Below, one piece after another: positions 25,181 to 34,383 of a DNA stretch of 64,000 bases. This stretch comes from Microcoleus sp036705565 (GTDB lineage Bacteria; Cyanobacteriota; Cyanobacteriia; Cyanobacteriales; Microcoleaceae). The position numbers were made by a program, and so were the translations under genes. The notes under the pieces were generated by a model. The model did not search any database. It worked only from the letters and a program-made list of their open reading frames with translations, and had not been told where the DNA came from. Numbering within the stretch: position 1 is the stretch's first letter; the number at the start of each line of letters is the position of its first letter. The stretch is from NCBI GenBank assembly GCA_036705565.1, contig JAUBUY010000035.1, one strand, 5' to 3'.

Positions 25181-25909
25181 TCAAGTGTTTTCCGCAGCCG
25201 GCTCAGTGGGGGCGATCGAGCAAAATGCCGCCACTCTATCCAACTCTAAATCAGCAAAATAGTCCACCGTCCAATTAGCTTGGCGCTGAATCATGTGAAA
25301 CGGGTAAGTGTGAGTCACACCCGCAACCTGAATCCCCGCTTTTTTCGCTGCTTCAATCCCCGCAAAAGTATCTTCTAGCGCCAAACACTCGATCGGTTGC
25401 AGGTTAAAGTCGGGATATTTCTGGTTGAGAAGTTCCACAGCCAATAGATAGCCGTCGGGTGCTGGTTTGCTTGCCGTCAAGTCATCGCCTGCAACAATTA
25501 ACTCAAAGTTTGCTGCCAAACCGGCCCGATCTAACACCAATTCTATATCCGATCGCATTGCCCCGCTAACTACGGCCATTTTCAGTCCGGCGGGCCGAAT
25601 TTTATCAATAAATTCTGCCAAACCGGGATAAATCGGCAGTTTCTCCAAAGTATCTATTTGAGCTTTGTAAGCTTGGGCCTTGCGTTGCAGCAGTCGATCC
25701 AGATATGTTTCTGTTAGATATCGTCCCCGGCGCTTGAGCAGTTCGGTAATGCAAGCGCGATCGCTCCTTCCCAAACAAATTTCTCGAAACTCCCCACGTT
25801 TGAGCTGGAGATTTTCATCGAGCATCAATTGTGCGATTATTTTCTCGTGAATTGGCTCGTCATTAACAATCACACCATTAAAATCAAATAAAACTGCTTT
25901 TAGAGTCAT
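25181..25909 (-). CDS. HAD-superfamily phosphatase, beta-phosphoglucomutase-like
   Basis: 242 residues. Motif I is FDFNGVIVND, motif II VVSGAM, motif III lysine in SKPAPDGYLLA and motif IV LALEDTFAGIEAAKKAG. A helical cap sits between motifs I and II (residues 17-90). Motif I has Asn where the acid/base Asp (DxD) is usual; this DFNGV form occurs in a recognisable cyanobacterial/plant subgroup, so it is probably natural and not an error. Substrate unknown, likely a small phosphorylated metabolite. The ATG lies in a TAATGAC heptamer array: the last repeat unit supplies the start codon and the next base. Confidence 0.85.
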   Translation of the reverse strand: MTLKAVLFDFNGVIVNDEPIHEKIIAQLMLDENLQLKRGEFREICLGRSDRACITELLKRRGRYLTETYLDRLLQRKAQAYKAQIDTLEKLPIYPGLAEFIDKIRPAGLKMAVVSGAMRSDIELVLDRAGLAANFELIVAGDDLTASKPAPDGYLLAVELLNQKYPDFNLQPIECLALEDTFAGIEAAKKAGIQVAGVTHTYPFHMIQRQANWTVDYFADLELDRVAAFCSIAPTEPAAENT

Positions 25910-26010
25910 TAGTCATTAGTCATTAATCATCAGTCATTAGCAAGTTAGTAGGGGCGGGTTTTACCAACCATCTCAACCTAAAACTAACCATCTATGAAAC
26001 CCGCCCCCAA
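25905..26010. repeat. TAATGAC heptamers plus GGGGCGGGTT palindrome
   Basis: Minus-strand TAATGAC units (about 25905-25939) overlap the HAD gene start. Next comes GTAGGGGCGGGTTTTACCAACCATCTC and its inverse ending AACCCGCCCC (25947-26007), the same palindrome family found near 7631, 18358, 22888, 46535 and 60025. Confidence 0.8.
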
Positions 26011-26038
26011 AGGGCGAAAAATACACCTCAACAATAAG

Positions 26039-26938
26039 TCAAGCCGGAGCTGGAATGCCCGGTAAATCGCCATCAAAATCAGGAGTTCGATCGCCCCAAT
26101 TCCACCCCCTCGCCACCTTAGCCTGTTCCAAATCTTCCCCCGGCAAAGGTTTCACGCCCTGCGTCACCTGATTCACCCACCAGTGTTCGTGAGTTTGCAC
26201 CCCCGCGAATCCTGCAGCCCCCACCCAAGCATCGAGGCTGCCAGCCGCGTAAGACTTAATATAAGGCTCTTCAAAGATATCAGTCAGCCACTCTGTCTGC
26301 CGCAAAGTTTTTTGGTTTCCGTCCAAAATTGCCACTTGTCCCCCAACCTTCAGCAGTCGGAAGCTTTCTCGCAAAATTGCCCGCGATACAGCAGGTGGCG
26401 TCTCGTGAAACAGCAAGGAAGCTGCGACTAAATCGAAGCTAGCATCGCCAAAAGCAACGCTTTCGGCATTTCCGTGCAACCACTGGATATTTAAGCCGGC
26501 TTTTTGCGCTTTCATGTCGGCAACTACCAGCATATAAGGCGACAAGTCCAGGCCGACAACTTCCGCTTCGGGAAAAGCCTGCTTGAGCATGAGCGTTGTC
26601 GAACCGGTGCCGCATCCCAAATCGATGATTCGGCGCGGTTTCACCCGCACAGCGTCAATTAAGCCTTGCCTGACGACTGTTTCGTGGGGAGGCAAAACAT
26701 ATTGCGTGATGGGATCGTAGGAAACGGCGGCACTGGGGTTGAGATAGCCGCGTTTAATGCCGTGAAAGTTTTGGCTGCTGTAATATTCGGGATAAACTAA
26801 GTTGGGTTGTCGGTAGCGATCGCCCGCTGTTTCCCAGTCGATACCTTCGTAGAGTCGTTTCAGCGCTTCTTCGTCGATCGCCAGTCGCATCAGGGGCGAC
26901 AAAAAGCGCTCGAAAATTGTATCCTTGCCAACAGCCAT
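26039..26938 (-). CDS. Class I SAM-dependent methyltransferase
   Basis: 299 residues. The Rossmann motifs are clear: IIDLGCGTGSTTLML (motif I), VVGLDLSPYMLVVA (motif II acid), NAESVAFGDASFDLVAASLLFHE (motifs III-IV) and LLKVGGQVAILDG (motif VI). About 100 residues precede the core (YRQPNLVYPEYYSSQNFHGIK...), a feature of a cyanobacterial subgroup with unknown substrate. It is not ArsM-like: the cysteine set of arsenite methyltransferases is absent. Monocistronic, convergent with nothing obvious; spacing to neighbours is over 120 bp on each side. Confidence 0.85.
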   Translation of the reverse strand: MAVGKDTIFERFLSPLMRLAIDEEALKRLYEGIDWETAGDRYRQPNLVYPEYYSSQNFHGIKRGYLNPSAAVSYDPITQYVLPPHETVVRQGLIDAVRVKPRRIIDLGCGTGSTTLMLKQAFPEAEVVGLDLSPYMLVVADMKAQKAGLNIQWLHGNAESVAFGDASFDLVAASLLFHETPPAVSRAILRESFRLLKVGGQVAILDGNQKTLRQTEWLTDIFEEPYIKSYAAGSLDAWVGAAGFAGVQTHEHWWVNQVTQGVKPLPGEDLEQAKVARGWNWGDRTPDFDGDLPGIPAPA

Positions 26939-27155
26939 AAAACACCTTTAACAAAAACTATTCTAATTTTAGCCAACCGCCGTAAATTTAGCATTAATTA
27001 AAACTGTTTAGCCCCTCTTCCCTCTTCCTTCTATCCCTTACCTCCGTTAAAACTTTACAAAATCTGCGGGCTTCCTTTCCCACTTCCTACTTGTACGAGT
27101 TTAAACAAGGCAACTGTAGACAAGCTATAAACTCTTATTTTATCAGTCCTTCCCA

Positions 27156-27187
27156 AATCTAAAATCTAAAATCTAAAATCTAAAATC
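27156..27187. repeat. AATCTAA heptamer tandem repeat
   Basis: About four and a half units directly after the stop codon of the histidine kinase gene at 27191 (minus strand). An equivalent array sits at the other end of the same gene (29760-29790), so the gene is bracketed by the same repeat. Confidence 0.85.
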
Positions 27188-27190
27188 GTT

Positions 27191-29617
27191 TTACTTTCCG
27201 TTACTAATAGGAATTTTAACCAAAAATTCCGTTCCTCCCCCCGGAGGTTTAGCAATTGTGATGCTACCACCATGTCCATCTACTACAATTTTGTAGCTAA
27301 TTGCTAACCCCAAACCCGTGCCTTTACCCACATCTTTAGTAGTAAAAAATGGGTTAAAAATTTGGTCTTTAACGCTGTCGGGAATGCCGGGGCCGTTGTC
27401 GGCGATCGCCACTTTCAGAAATTTACCGCCATGTTCGCGAACTACCCCCGTGGAAATAGTAATAATTTTATCCAGGCGATCGATCTCGTTCAAGGCATCG
27501 ATCGCATTACTCAGCAAGTTCATAAACACCTGATTTAGCTGAGACGGATAGCACTCGACTGAAGGCACTTTTCCGTATTTCTTGACTATATAAATTCTAT
27601 TTTTAATGCGGTTGGAGAGCAGCAGCAAGGTATTTTCTATACCTTCGTGAATATCCGCTAGCTTTTTGTCAGATTCATCCAGGCGAGAAAAGTTCCGCAA
27701 AGAAAGAACTATGCTGCGAATGCGTTCGCTTCCTATTTTCATAGAATTCAATATATGCGGCAAATCCTCCTCGATAAATTCTAACTCGATTTCTTCGCTA
27801 AATTCTGCGATTTCCTGGGGAACCTCTGGGAATGCTTCTTTGTATAAACTCACCAACTCTAATAAATCTTTAGTATATTTGCTGGTGTGAGGCAAATTAG
27901 CCGAAATAAAGTTAACGGGGTTGTTGATTTCGTGCGCTATTCCAGCCACCATTTGACCTAGGGATGACATTTTTTCGCTCTGCACTAAATGAGTTTGAGT
28001 TTTTTTCAGTTCATTTAAGGCACTATTAAGCAGTTTTACTTGGTCTTGGGTTTGACTGTAAAGGTGAGCTTGAGTAATTGCGATCGCCAATTGGTCTGCT
28101 ACAGCTTTTAACAGTTGAATTTCCTCCCGACTCCAAAGCCAATGAGTAGCGTGGCTACAAATTAAATAACCCTGCGGCTGGTTCTGAGTCTGGACAGGTA
28201 CGGCTAAATAGCTATTAGCTTTAAGTTCCGGCGGTTGAGTTACACCCTCCGCCCAAGTGTCGCTCGAAAGAATAATTGGTTCGCCTTGACCACTCCGTAC
28301 TAACACATTTTCGATAAAGTAAGACTCAAACTTTAGGGCTTGTGTCGGAGAATCAGATGGGCAATATTCCCACAGGATTTGTAACGTTTTTTCTTGCGGT
28401 TTGTACCAACCAAAAGCCGCCCGTTCTAGGTGCAGCAAACTTACTATTTCTTCGACTGTACTTTGCACAATCTTGTCTAATTCAAGAGAAGCGCGAATAC
28501 GTCCAGCAATCCGGTTGAGCATGGCTTCTCGCTCCGCTTGAGCGCGATTGTTTTCGGAGGAGTAAATTAGCCAAATGGCTGCTAGCATTGCCGGGATGAG
28601 CAGTCCGGCGACTACGGATGTCAGCAAATTTAATGCTTGCAGTTGGGATTCAATATTTTCGCGGGGAATTACTAAAGCCATCGACCAGTTAACTTCCTTG
28701 AGGGGAGCATAGGCTACATACACCCATTTGTTATCTATTTTTACCAGTTCGATGTTCGTCTGGCGGTCGATCATCTGCCGCGCAATTGTGGAGAGAGCGG
28801 GGTCTTTTGACTGTAAAAAGCTTGGGGCCTCCTGGTCGATATTTCCGATTAAGTTATTGTTGGGATGAACAATTGGCACTCCTTGTGAATTGAGCGCAAA
28901 AGCATAACTTTCGGAACCGTACAGTAAGCTGTTAGCGACAGATGTTACTCGGTCTAATTTAATGCTGCCCGATAGGACTCCAATTACTTGATTGGGAGCG
29001 GGAGGTAAGGCCCAAATAGGAGCTGAAATAATAATCGTAGAAACTTTTGTACTGCGGCCGATCAGCGGGTCGGAAACGTTGAGCTGTCCGGCCATTGCTT
29101 TTTGAAAGTGTTGGCGGTCTTTGCTGTTCGCGCGGTTGCCTAGAGTATTGATAAATGAGCCGTCGGGTTGAATTAATGACAGGATGAAATACTCTTTTAA
29201 CCGGTATATTTCTCCTTGCAACCGGGGTTCGACTAATTGCCAATTGAGAGTGCCAACCGTAGGATCGTAAGCAATGGTTTCTATTTCTGCTTTGCGGCTG
29301 CTTAGCCAGCGGTCGATTTCATCGGTGCCTTTTTCTAGTTTTAATAGTGCTATTTGCTTTAAATTGTCAAGGATTAGTCCGCGTACAAAAAAATAGCTGA
29401 TGCAAGCTGTTGTGCTAATGGTTAAAGCGGTGGTACCCAGAATTAGCAGGGTCAGCAAATGGCGGCGCTGCCGTCTGTGTTGCCAAAGACTGTGCGCTTG
29501 CTGCCACTGCGATTGAGCAGAATTGCTAATGTTGTCCCAGATTTGGCGCAGCTTTTTTGTTTGGTGTGGCGGCGGCGCAGACACAGATCCGGCTTGATTT
29601 GCTGGGTTTTGCATCAT
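27191..29617 (-). CDS. Membrane sensor histidine kinase with Cache-like and GAF domains
   Basis: About 808 residues from the ATG at 29617. A basic cytoplasmic lead is followed by one helix (LLTLLILGTTALTISTTACISYFFV), a double-Cache-like periplasmic domain of about 270 residues (IYRLKEYFILSLIQPDGSFINTLG, WVYVAYAPLKEVNWSMALVIP), a second helix, a GAF domain (IVQSTVEEIVSLLHLERAAFGW), a coiled coil and a kinase core. The phospho-His is in MVAGIAHEINNPVNFI, with HATPase boxes NLLSNAIDALNE, IADNGPGIP and GKGTGLGLAIS. No regulator is adjacent, so it is an orphan kinase. Upstream in-frame starts to 29761 add a 48-residue stretch without family features. Ligand unknown. Confidence 0.87.
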   Translation of the reverse strand: MMQNPANQAGSVSAPPPHQTKKLRQIWDNISNSAQSQWQQAHSLWQHRRQRRHLLTLLILGTTALTISTTACISYFFVRGLILDNLKQIALLKLEKGTDEIDRWLSSRKAEIETIAYDPTVGTLNWQLVEPRLQGEIYRLKEYFILSLIQPDGSFINTLGNRANSKDRQHFQKAMAGQLNVSDPLIGRSTKVSTIIISAPIWALPPAPNQVIGVLSGSIKLDRVTSVANSLLYGSESYAFALNSQGVPIVHPNNNLIGNIDQEAPSFLQSKDPALSTIARQMIDRQTNIELVKIDNKWVYVAYAPLKEVNWSMALVIPRENIESQLQALNLLTSVVAGLLIPAMLAAIWLIYSSENNRAQAEREAMLNRIAGRIRASLELDKIVQSTVEEIVSLLHLERAAFGWYKPQEKTLQILWEYCPSDSPTQALKFESYFIENVLVRSGQGEPIILSSDTWAEGVTQPPELKANSYLAVPVQTQNQPQGYLICSHATHWLWSREEIQLLKAVADQLAIAITQAHLYSQTQDQVKLLNSALNELKKTQTHLVQSEKMSSLGQMVAGIAHEINNPVNFISANLPHTSKYTKDLLELVSLYKEAFPEVPQEIAEFSEEIELEFIEEDLPHILNSMKIGSERIRSIVLSLRNFSRLDESDKKLADIHEGIENTLLLLSNRIKNRIYIVKKYGKVPSVECYPSQLNQVFMNLLSNAIDALNEIDRLDKIITISTGVVREHGGKFLKVAIADNGPGIPDSVKDQIFNPFFTTKDVGKGTGLGLAISYKIVVDGHGGSITIAKPPGGGTEFLVKIPISNGK

Positions 29618-29759
29618 CAAATGTTCTCTCCGAATCAAATTCATCAAACTGTATTGGTCATTCGGCAGAATTAATATCAGCCAAGTCGTGAAACCAGTTT
29701 CAGAAAATAATGCAACTGTAGACCGGTGCTGCCAACCCTGGTGGTCATCAGTCATTCCC

Positions 29760-29790
29760 AATCTAAAATCTAAAATCTAAAATCTAAAAT
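29760..29790. repeat. AATCTAA heptamer tandem repeat
   Basis: About four and a half copies just upstream of the histidine kinase reading frame, the mirror of the array at 27156. The rest of the 29791-30050 gap is AT-rich with nothing recognised. Confidence 0.85.
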
Positions 29791-30050
29791 GGTAAGACTT
29801 ACATTCCGGATTGCAAACAATTTTTCTTATGGTTGGGCACTCGCCTTCTATTTTGGCATCAATTGTATATTTCGACGTTCGATTTACCTATTTGAGGTTT
29901 GTGCTTTACGATATCTTTAATATCTATCTCGTTTGTATAACAAAATAATTGTAAATAACACAGAGAAAATACGGAGTTTTTTAGATTTCTAATGTATTAT
30001 AATGTATGAGCAAAACTCTATTGACAATTTTACTGATTTGTGCTTTGGTT

Positions 30051-30776
30051 TCAAGGGGAAATTTTTTCGTCTAAAGCTTTTTTAGCCAAGCGGGTTGCAT
30101 AAACGGTGAGGGCGATCGTTGCTACCAAACCAATGCCGTAAAGAGTCCACTCAGCAGCAGTGCGCGATCGCCCGCTAGATCCAAGTGCAGCCAAACTCCC
30201 GGCCAGGGAACCGATATAAACATACATGACTGTTCCGGGAATCATGCCGATCCAAGATGCCAAAAAATAATCTTTTAGAGATACCTGCGTGACTCCAAAA
30301 GCATAGTTAAGCAAATTAAACGGAAAAATGGGAGAAAGTCGCGTCAGCAGCACAATTTTCCATCCTTCAGAAGCAACTGCGGAGTCGATCGCCTTAAATT
30401 TTTGATTGCCCTCTATCTGTTTGGAAACCCAGTCGCGAGTTAAATACCGCCCTACCAAAAAAGCGCAAGTTGCGCCTAAAACTGAGCCGATGGAAACACA
30501 AACCGAACCGCCAACGACTCCAAACAAAACGCCAGAACCGAGAGTCAGCAAAGAACCGGGGATAAATAGAACGGTTGCGACAATGTAAATGAGAATAAAA
30601 GCTGCCGGGCCCCACGGGCCGAGACTCGCGATCGACTCCAAGGCATTTTTCAGAATTCCTTGAAAGTTAAAAAACCTAGTCGCTGCAATTAAAGCCACAG
30701 CTAAACCAATCCCTAAAATCAGTTTCCACCTATTTGATGGCGGCGGATTTTCATCGGGCGATCGCGAATCATTCAT
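30051..30776 (-). CDS. TVP38/TMEM64 (VTT/DedA-like) membrane protein
   Basis: 241 residues, about five to six helices. The family core is visible: FIPGSLLTLGSGVLFGVVGGSVCVSIGSVLGATCAFLVGRYL, then RLSPIFPFNLLNYAFGVTQVSLKDYFLASWIGMIPGTVMYVYIGSLAG. VTT proteins are lipid scramblase- or exchanger-like; no substrate is established for this branch. It follows arsS by 99 bp on the same strand. VTT proteins are often found next to arsS-type genes in bacteria (recalled, not checked), so it may belong to the arsenic island. Confidence 0.88.
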   Translation of the reverse strand: MNDSRSPDENPPPSNRWKLILGIGLAVALIAATRFFNFQGILKNALESIASLGPWGPAAFILIYIVATVLFIPGSLLTLGSGVLFGVVGGSVCVSIGSVLGATCAFLVGRYLTRDWVSKQIEGNQKFKAIDSAVASEGWKIVLLTRLSPIFPFNLLNYAFGVTQVSLKDYFLASWIGMIPGTVMYVYIGSLAGSLAALGSSGRSRTAAEWTLYGIGLVATIALTVYATRLAKKALDEKISP

Positions 30777-30875
30777 TACCTAAACTCTCCACTCATTCAT
30801 TGCATACACCGTAAGGTCTATAGTTGCGCTTTAGCGCTAAAAAACTTTGTAATAAAGCGCAACTTTTCCCTTAAA

Positions 30876-31862
30876 TTAAATCAAAGTACCGCCACAGCTA
30901 GAACCGCTACCCGCCGTACAGCCGTAACAATAAGCAGCCGTTTGCACATCTTGAATCACATCTAAACTGCCAGATGCAAGCAATTTAGCAGTATTTATCT
31001 TTTCCCCACTGCCAGTTTTCGCCGGCAGATTTTCCATTTGGTTAAAATCGCAGTCGTAGACATTGCCCAAATAGTCGATCGACAATTCGTTACGGCACAT
31101 TAAATGTTCCAGAGTACCGGGATTAAAATTATCCTCCAAAAACCCCAGATAAGACTTGTGAAGTTTCTTATGTTCCAAATGAAACTTAGTCCGTCCCACC
31201 GGCAAATTAGTAATCGCGAACAATTGATTAAAACAAATCCCAAAATCTTCGGCTAAATAAACCTTGTAATCTTCCTCTAACTTGCCTTGTTCCGGTGTTA
31301 GCGAAAACTTGTCTGTTGCCGGCACTTGTGGATTGTACACCAAATCCAGAGTTAAATTTGGGTTTTTTCCGTATCCCAACTGATTTAGCTTTTGCAGCGC
31401 CCGAATCGAACTGTCAAAAACACCGTTGCCACGCATTTTGTCCACATTGTCAGCTTGGTAGCAGGGAAGCGACGCCACAATTCTGAGTTGGTGCTGCGCG
31501 CAATATTCGGGAATATCTTCAAAACCTTTTTCAAAGTAAATCGTCAAGTTAGAACGAACAATTACCTCTTTACCTGCCCCCCTGGCAGCTTCCGCTAGCG
31601 GCTTAAAACCGTAAAGCATTTCGGGAGCACCGCCGGTGAGGTCAACAGTTTCAATTTGAGGAAAGCGGCGAATGATTTCAATTAATTGGTCGCAAATTTC
31701 CGGGGAAAGTTCTTCTGTTCGTGTCGGGCTAGCTTCTACGTGGCAGTGAGTGCAAGCGAGGTTGCAGCGTTTGCCGAGATTAATTTGTAAAACTGTAATC
31801 TGCTTTTTAGTTAAAGCTGAGTGAAGTTTGTTTTTGAAAGGCGTGACTGCGGTCTGAATCAT
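30876..31862 (-). CDS. arsS: Arsenosugar biosynthesis radical SAM protein ArsS
   Basis: 328 residues. The radical SAM cluster is CNLACTHC (Cx3Cx2C) at about residue 33, followed by VDLTGGAPEM. The C-terminal domain (DUF3641) has CRNELSIDYLGNVYDCDFNQM and ends in CYGCTAGSGSSCGG. This layout is that of ArsS, which makes dimethylarsinoyl-adenosine with SAM on the way to arsenosugars. It is last or near last of the ars genes on this strand, 231 bp after arsC with three palindromes between. No arsM is in the window, so the methylated arsenic it needs must come from an enzyme encoded elsewhere or outside. Confidence 0.93.
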   Translation of the reverse strand: MIQTAVTPFKNKLHSALTKKQITVLQINLGKRCNLACTHCHVEASPTRTEELSPEICDQLIEIIRRFPQIETVDLTGGAPEMLYGFKPLAEAARGAGKEVIVRSNLTIYFEKGFEDIPEYCAQHQLRIVASLPCYQADNVDKMRGNGVFDSSIRALQKLNQLGYGKNPNLTLDLVYNPQVPATDKFSLTPEQGKLEEDYKVYLAEDFGICFNQLFAITNLPVGRTKFHLEHKKLHKSYLGFLEDNFNPGTLEHLMCRNELSIDYLGNVYDCDFNQMENLPAKTGSGEKINTAKLLASGSLDVIQDVQTAAYCYGCTAGSGSSCGGTLI

Positions 31863-31898
31863 GTGCTAAACTTTTTAGTCTCTGCTCGCAACGGATTT

Positions 31899-32084
31899 AG
31901 AGGCGTTCCGGCGGAACGCCTCTCATAATTTAGCACTAATTCTTTGGATGCGAAAGCGACAAATTTTAACTGTCGCTACAAAGTTAATTGAAACTCACAT
32001 CTTGCACCATTCTTAAGAACAGGCTTTTCGGCCTGTTCCACAAAAGTTAATTTTATTGTGGGGTGGGCATCCTGCCCGCCCGTC
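31899..32084. repeat. Three palindromes between arsC and arsS
   Basis: AGAGGCGTTCCG / CGGAACGCCTCT at 31899-31923, GAACAGGC / GCCTGTTC at 32017-32038 and GTGGGGTGGGCATCCTGCCCGCCC at about 32058-32083. The second shares its core with the ACAGGCATCTTGCCTGT repeats at 50530-50910 and 60992. They could reduce read-through from arsC into arsS. Confidence 0.75.
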
Positions 32085-32093
32085 TACTTAATC

Positions 32094-32489
32094 TTACTTG
32101 AGAGAGTCCACTAATGTTTCAACTCGTGCTTTAATTTCATCTCGAACGCGGTGAAAAGTTTCGATGGGTTGTCCGTCGGGATCGTCGAGTTGCCAATCTT
32201 CAAATACTTCTCGCAATACCCACGCTTCGGGTAAATTCACGCCGCAGCCGCAGAGAGAAATTACGGCGTCGTAGTCTTCTGCATTGAATTCGTTTAATGG
32301 GTTGGATGTTTGATCGGTGATGTCAATGCCGATTTCTGACATGACTTGAATTGCTGTTGGATGAACTCTGCTTGATTCTAACCCGGAACTGGTGACTCCA
32401 ATCTTGCCGGCGCCGATGGTTTTAGCGAATCCTTCTGCCATTTGCGATCTGCAGGAGTTTCTTTTGCACACAAACATTACTTTTTTCAT
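32094..32489 (-). CDS. arsC: Arsenate reductase ArsC, LMW-phosphatase fold, cyanobacterial type
   Basis: 131 residues from the ATG at 32489. The P-loop is VCKRNSCRSQ (C8-x5-R14). Other conserved cysteines are in SLCGCGVNLP, and the acid/base Asp is in DWQLDDPDG. It strongly resembles the glutathione/glutaredoxin-dependent arsenate reductase of Synechocystis. Reduces arsenate to arsenite for export by the Acr3 pump. A longer frame to 32549 adds 20 residues encoded by a TTGTTAG-type repeat (about 32495-32540) and overlaps the arsH stop; the internal ATG matches the family start and is preferred. Confidence 0.93.
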   Translation of the reverse strand: MKKVMFVCKRNSCRSQMAEGFAKTIGAGKIGVTSSGLESSRVHPTAIQVMSEIGIDITDQTSNPLNEFNAEDYDAVISLCGCGVNLPEAWVLREVFEDWQLDDPDGQPIETFHRVRDEIKARVETLVDSLK

Positions 32490-32532
32490 GGGATTTGTTG
32501 GTTGTTGGTTGTTAGTTGTTAGTTGGTGGTTG

Positions 32533-33189
32533 TTAGTTAGATGTTTCAAGGGCGCGATTTGCTAGGGCGATCGCCTCTTTAGCGGCTTGTTCCTTGCGTT
32601 CGCTGTAGCGATCGGTCAAATAGTCGGTTTGCTCCCGCAACAGCAAGGTAAACTTGTACAGTTCCTCCATTACGTCGATCGCGCGATCGCGATAAGGCGA
32701 ATCCTTCATCGTCCCATCTTCATTAAATTCCTGATAAGCTTTCGCAACCGAAGACTGATTCGGAATCGTAAACATCCGCATCCAGCGGCCCAAAATTCTC
32801 AAAGTATTGACTGCATTAAAAGACTGCGAACCGCCGCTGACTTGCATCACCGCCAAAGTCCTGCCTTGAGTTGGTCTGACAGCCCCAATATTTAAAGGAA
32901 TCCAGTCAATTTGATTTTTCATAATGCCAGTAATATTACCGTGCATTTCTGGACTAGACCACACTTGACCCTCCGACCACAGGCTCAATTCCCGCAATTC
33001 TTGAACCTTCGGATGCGTATCGGGAACGCTACCGTAAATTGGCAGTTCCAGAGGATTAAAAAACCTAACCTCTGCACCGAACCCCTCAATAATTCGAGCC
33101 GATTCTTCCGCCAACAAGCGGCTGTAAGAACGCTCTCTTAAAGAGCCGTATAAAAAGAGAATTTTGGGTTTATGAGTGAATTCGTTCAT
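32533..33189 (-). CDS. arsH: NADPH-dependent FMN reductase ArsH
   Basis: 218 residues, flavodoxin-like. The phosphate loop is LFLYGSLRERSYSRLLAEES; then SPEMHGNITGIMKNQIDWIP and TLAVMQVSGGSQSFNAVNTLRILGRWMRMFTIP, all diagnostic for ArsH. Proteins of this family oxidise or reduce organoarsenicals and quinones with FMN and NADPH and form tetramers. It starts only 6 bp after acr3, so it is in the same operon. The order acr3-arsH-arsC equals the arsBHC operon of Synechocystis. Confidence 0.95.
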   Translation of the reverse strand: MNEFTHKPKILFLYGSLRERSYSRLLAEESARIIEGFGAEVRFFNPLELPIYGSVPDTHPKVQELRELSLWSEGQVWSSPEMHGNITGIMKNQIDWIPLNIGAVRPTQGRTLAVMQVSGGSQSFNAVNTLRILGRWMRMFTIPNQSSVAKAYQEFNEDGTMKDSPYRDRAIDVMEELYKFTLLLREQTDYLTDRYSERKEQAAKEAIALANRALETSN

Positions 33190-33195
33190 GAGATT

Positions 33196-34347
33196 CTAGC
33201 AATTGGAATTGGGCAGACAACGAGGGTCTCGCAGCGATGCAGTTTCTGGTTTTCGGGGAAACCAAAATGCTGTTCGCTTGCAGATTTCTACCAACATTAA
33301 CATCACTGGAACCTCAATTAAAACACCGACAACTGTAGCCAAGGCTGCACCTGAGTTTAAGCCAAACAGCATCACAGCCGTAGCAATCGCTACCTCAAAA
33401 TGATTGCTGGCCCCAATCAGCGCGGCAGGTGCTGAATCTTCGTAGCACAAGTTGAGTTTTAAAGCTGCTACATAAGAAATCAGAAAAATGAAGTTTGTCT
33501 GGATAAACAGAGGCACAGCAATTAAAAGAATGTGCAGAGGATTGTTGACAATCAACTCTCCTTTGAAGGCAAACAAAAGAATTAGCGTAATCAAAAGGGC
33601 CGCCGTAGCAACTGGACTCAGATATTGCATAAACTCTCGTTCAAACCATTCTCGCCCTTTATGTTTAAAAATCCAGAAACGGCTATACATTCCGGCGGCT
33701 AAGGGCAAACCGACATAAATCAATACAGACAATACTATTGTCTGCCAAGGAACAACTAAATCATTTGCTGCTAACAGCCATCTGCCTAATGGTGCATATA
33801 AAAACAGCATTGCTAGGGAATTAATGGCAACCATAACGAGGGTATGTCCTTGATTGCCGTAGGACAGATATCCCCACATTAAAACCATCGCAGTACATGG
33901 GGCAATTCCTAATAATATTGTACCTGCAATGTAGGAACTAGCGATGGAGACTTCACTGCCACGAATTATTTCGGTGCCGGTAATGAGGGGGCGAAATAGC
34001 CAACCTAAGAAAAACTGAGAAAAGGCTACCATTGTAAATGGTTTGATAACCCAGTTGACGACTAATGTTAAAATCACTGGTTTGGGCGTTCGCGCTGCAT
34101 TAGCCGCCTGGGTAAAGTCTATTTTTACCATGATGGGATACATCATAAAAAACAGACAGATGGCAATAGGAATTGACACCTGATAAAAGCTGAGAGCATC
34201 AAGGGTGACGGCGACGTTAGGGAATAGTCTACCGAGAAGAATACCGCCTAAAATACAAAGAAATACCCAAAGGGTGAGGTATCTTTCAAAAAAACTGAGT
34301 TTGCTTCCTGCTTTGACAGGTGAGTTAGTTGCTTGAGGATGGTTCAT
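33196..34347 (-). CDS. acr3: Acr3-family arsenite efflux permease
   Basis: 383 residues, ten helices. Seen: YLTLWVFLCILGGILLGRLFP near the N-terminus, CLFFMMYPIMVKIDF, VVNWVIKPFTM, and LLGIAPCTAMVLMWGYLSYG, which carries the conserved helix-4 Cys, and GLPLAAGMYSRF. Exports arsenite across the inner membrane without an ATPase. Called arsB in cyanobacterial papers, although it belongs to the Acr3 and not the E. coli ArsB family. Second gene of the operon, 36 bp after the phosphate-binding-protein gene. Confidence 0.95.
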   Translation of the reverse strand: MNHPQATNSPVKAGSKLSFFERYLTLWVFLCILGGILLGRLFPNVAVTLDALSFYQVSIPIAICLFFMMYPIMVKIDFTQAANAARTPKPVILTLVVNWVIKPFTMVAFSQFFLGWLFRPLITGTEIIRGSEVSIASSYIAGTILLGIAPCTAMVLMWGYLSYGNQGHTLVMVAINSLAMLFLYAPLGRWLLAANDLVVPWQTIVLSVLIYVGLPLAAGMYSRFWIFKHKGREWFEREFMQYLSPVATAALLITLILLFAFKGELIVNNPLHILLIAVPLFIQTNFIFLISYVAALKLNLCYEDSAPAALIGASNHFEVAIATAVMLFGLNSGAALATVVGVLIEVPVMLMLVEICKRTAFWFPRKPETASLRDPRCLPNSNC

Positions 34348-34383
34348 TTAGTTAACTGGTAAGTGAAACTTGATGAGAAAAAA

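Noticed and set aside
26039..26938. Arsenite methyltransferase ArsM completing the arsenosugar pathway
   Set aside because: Lacks the conserved cysteines of ArsM and lies 4 kb from the ars genes with unrelated genes between.
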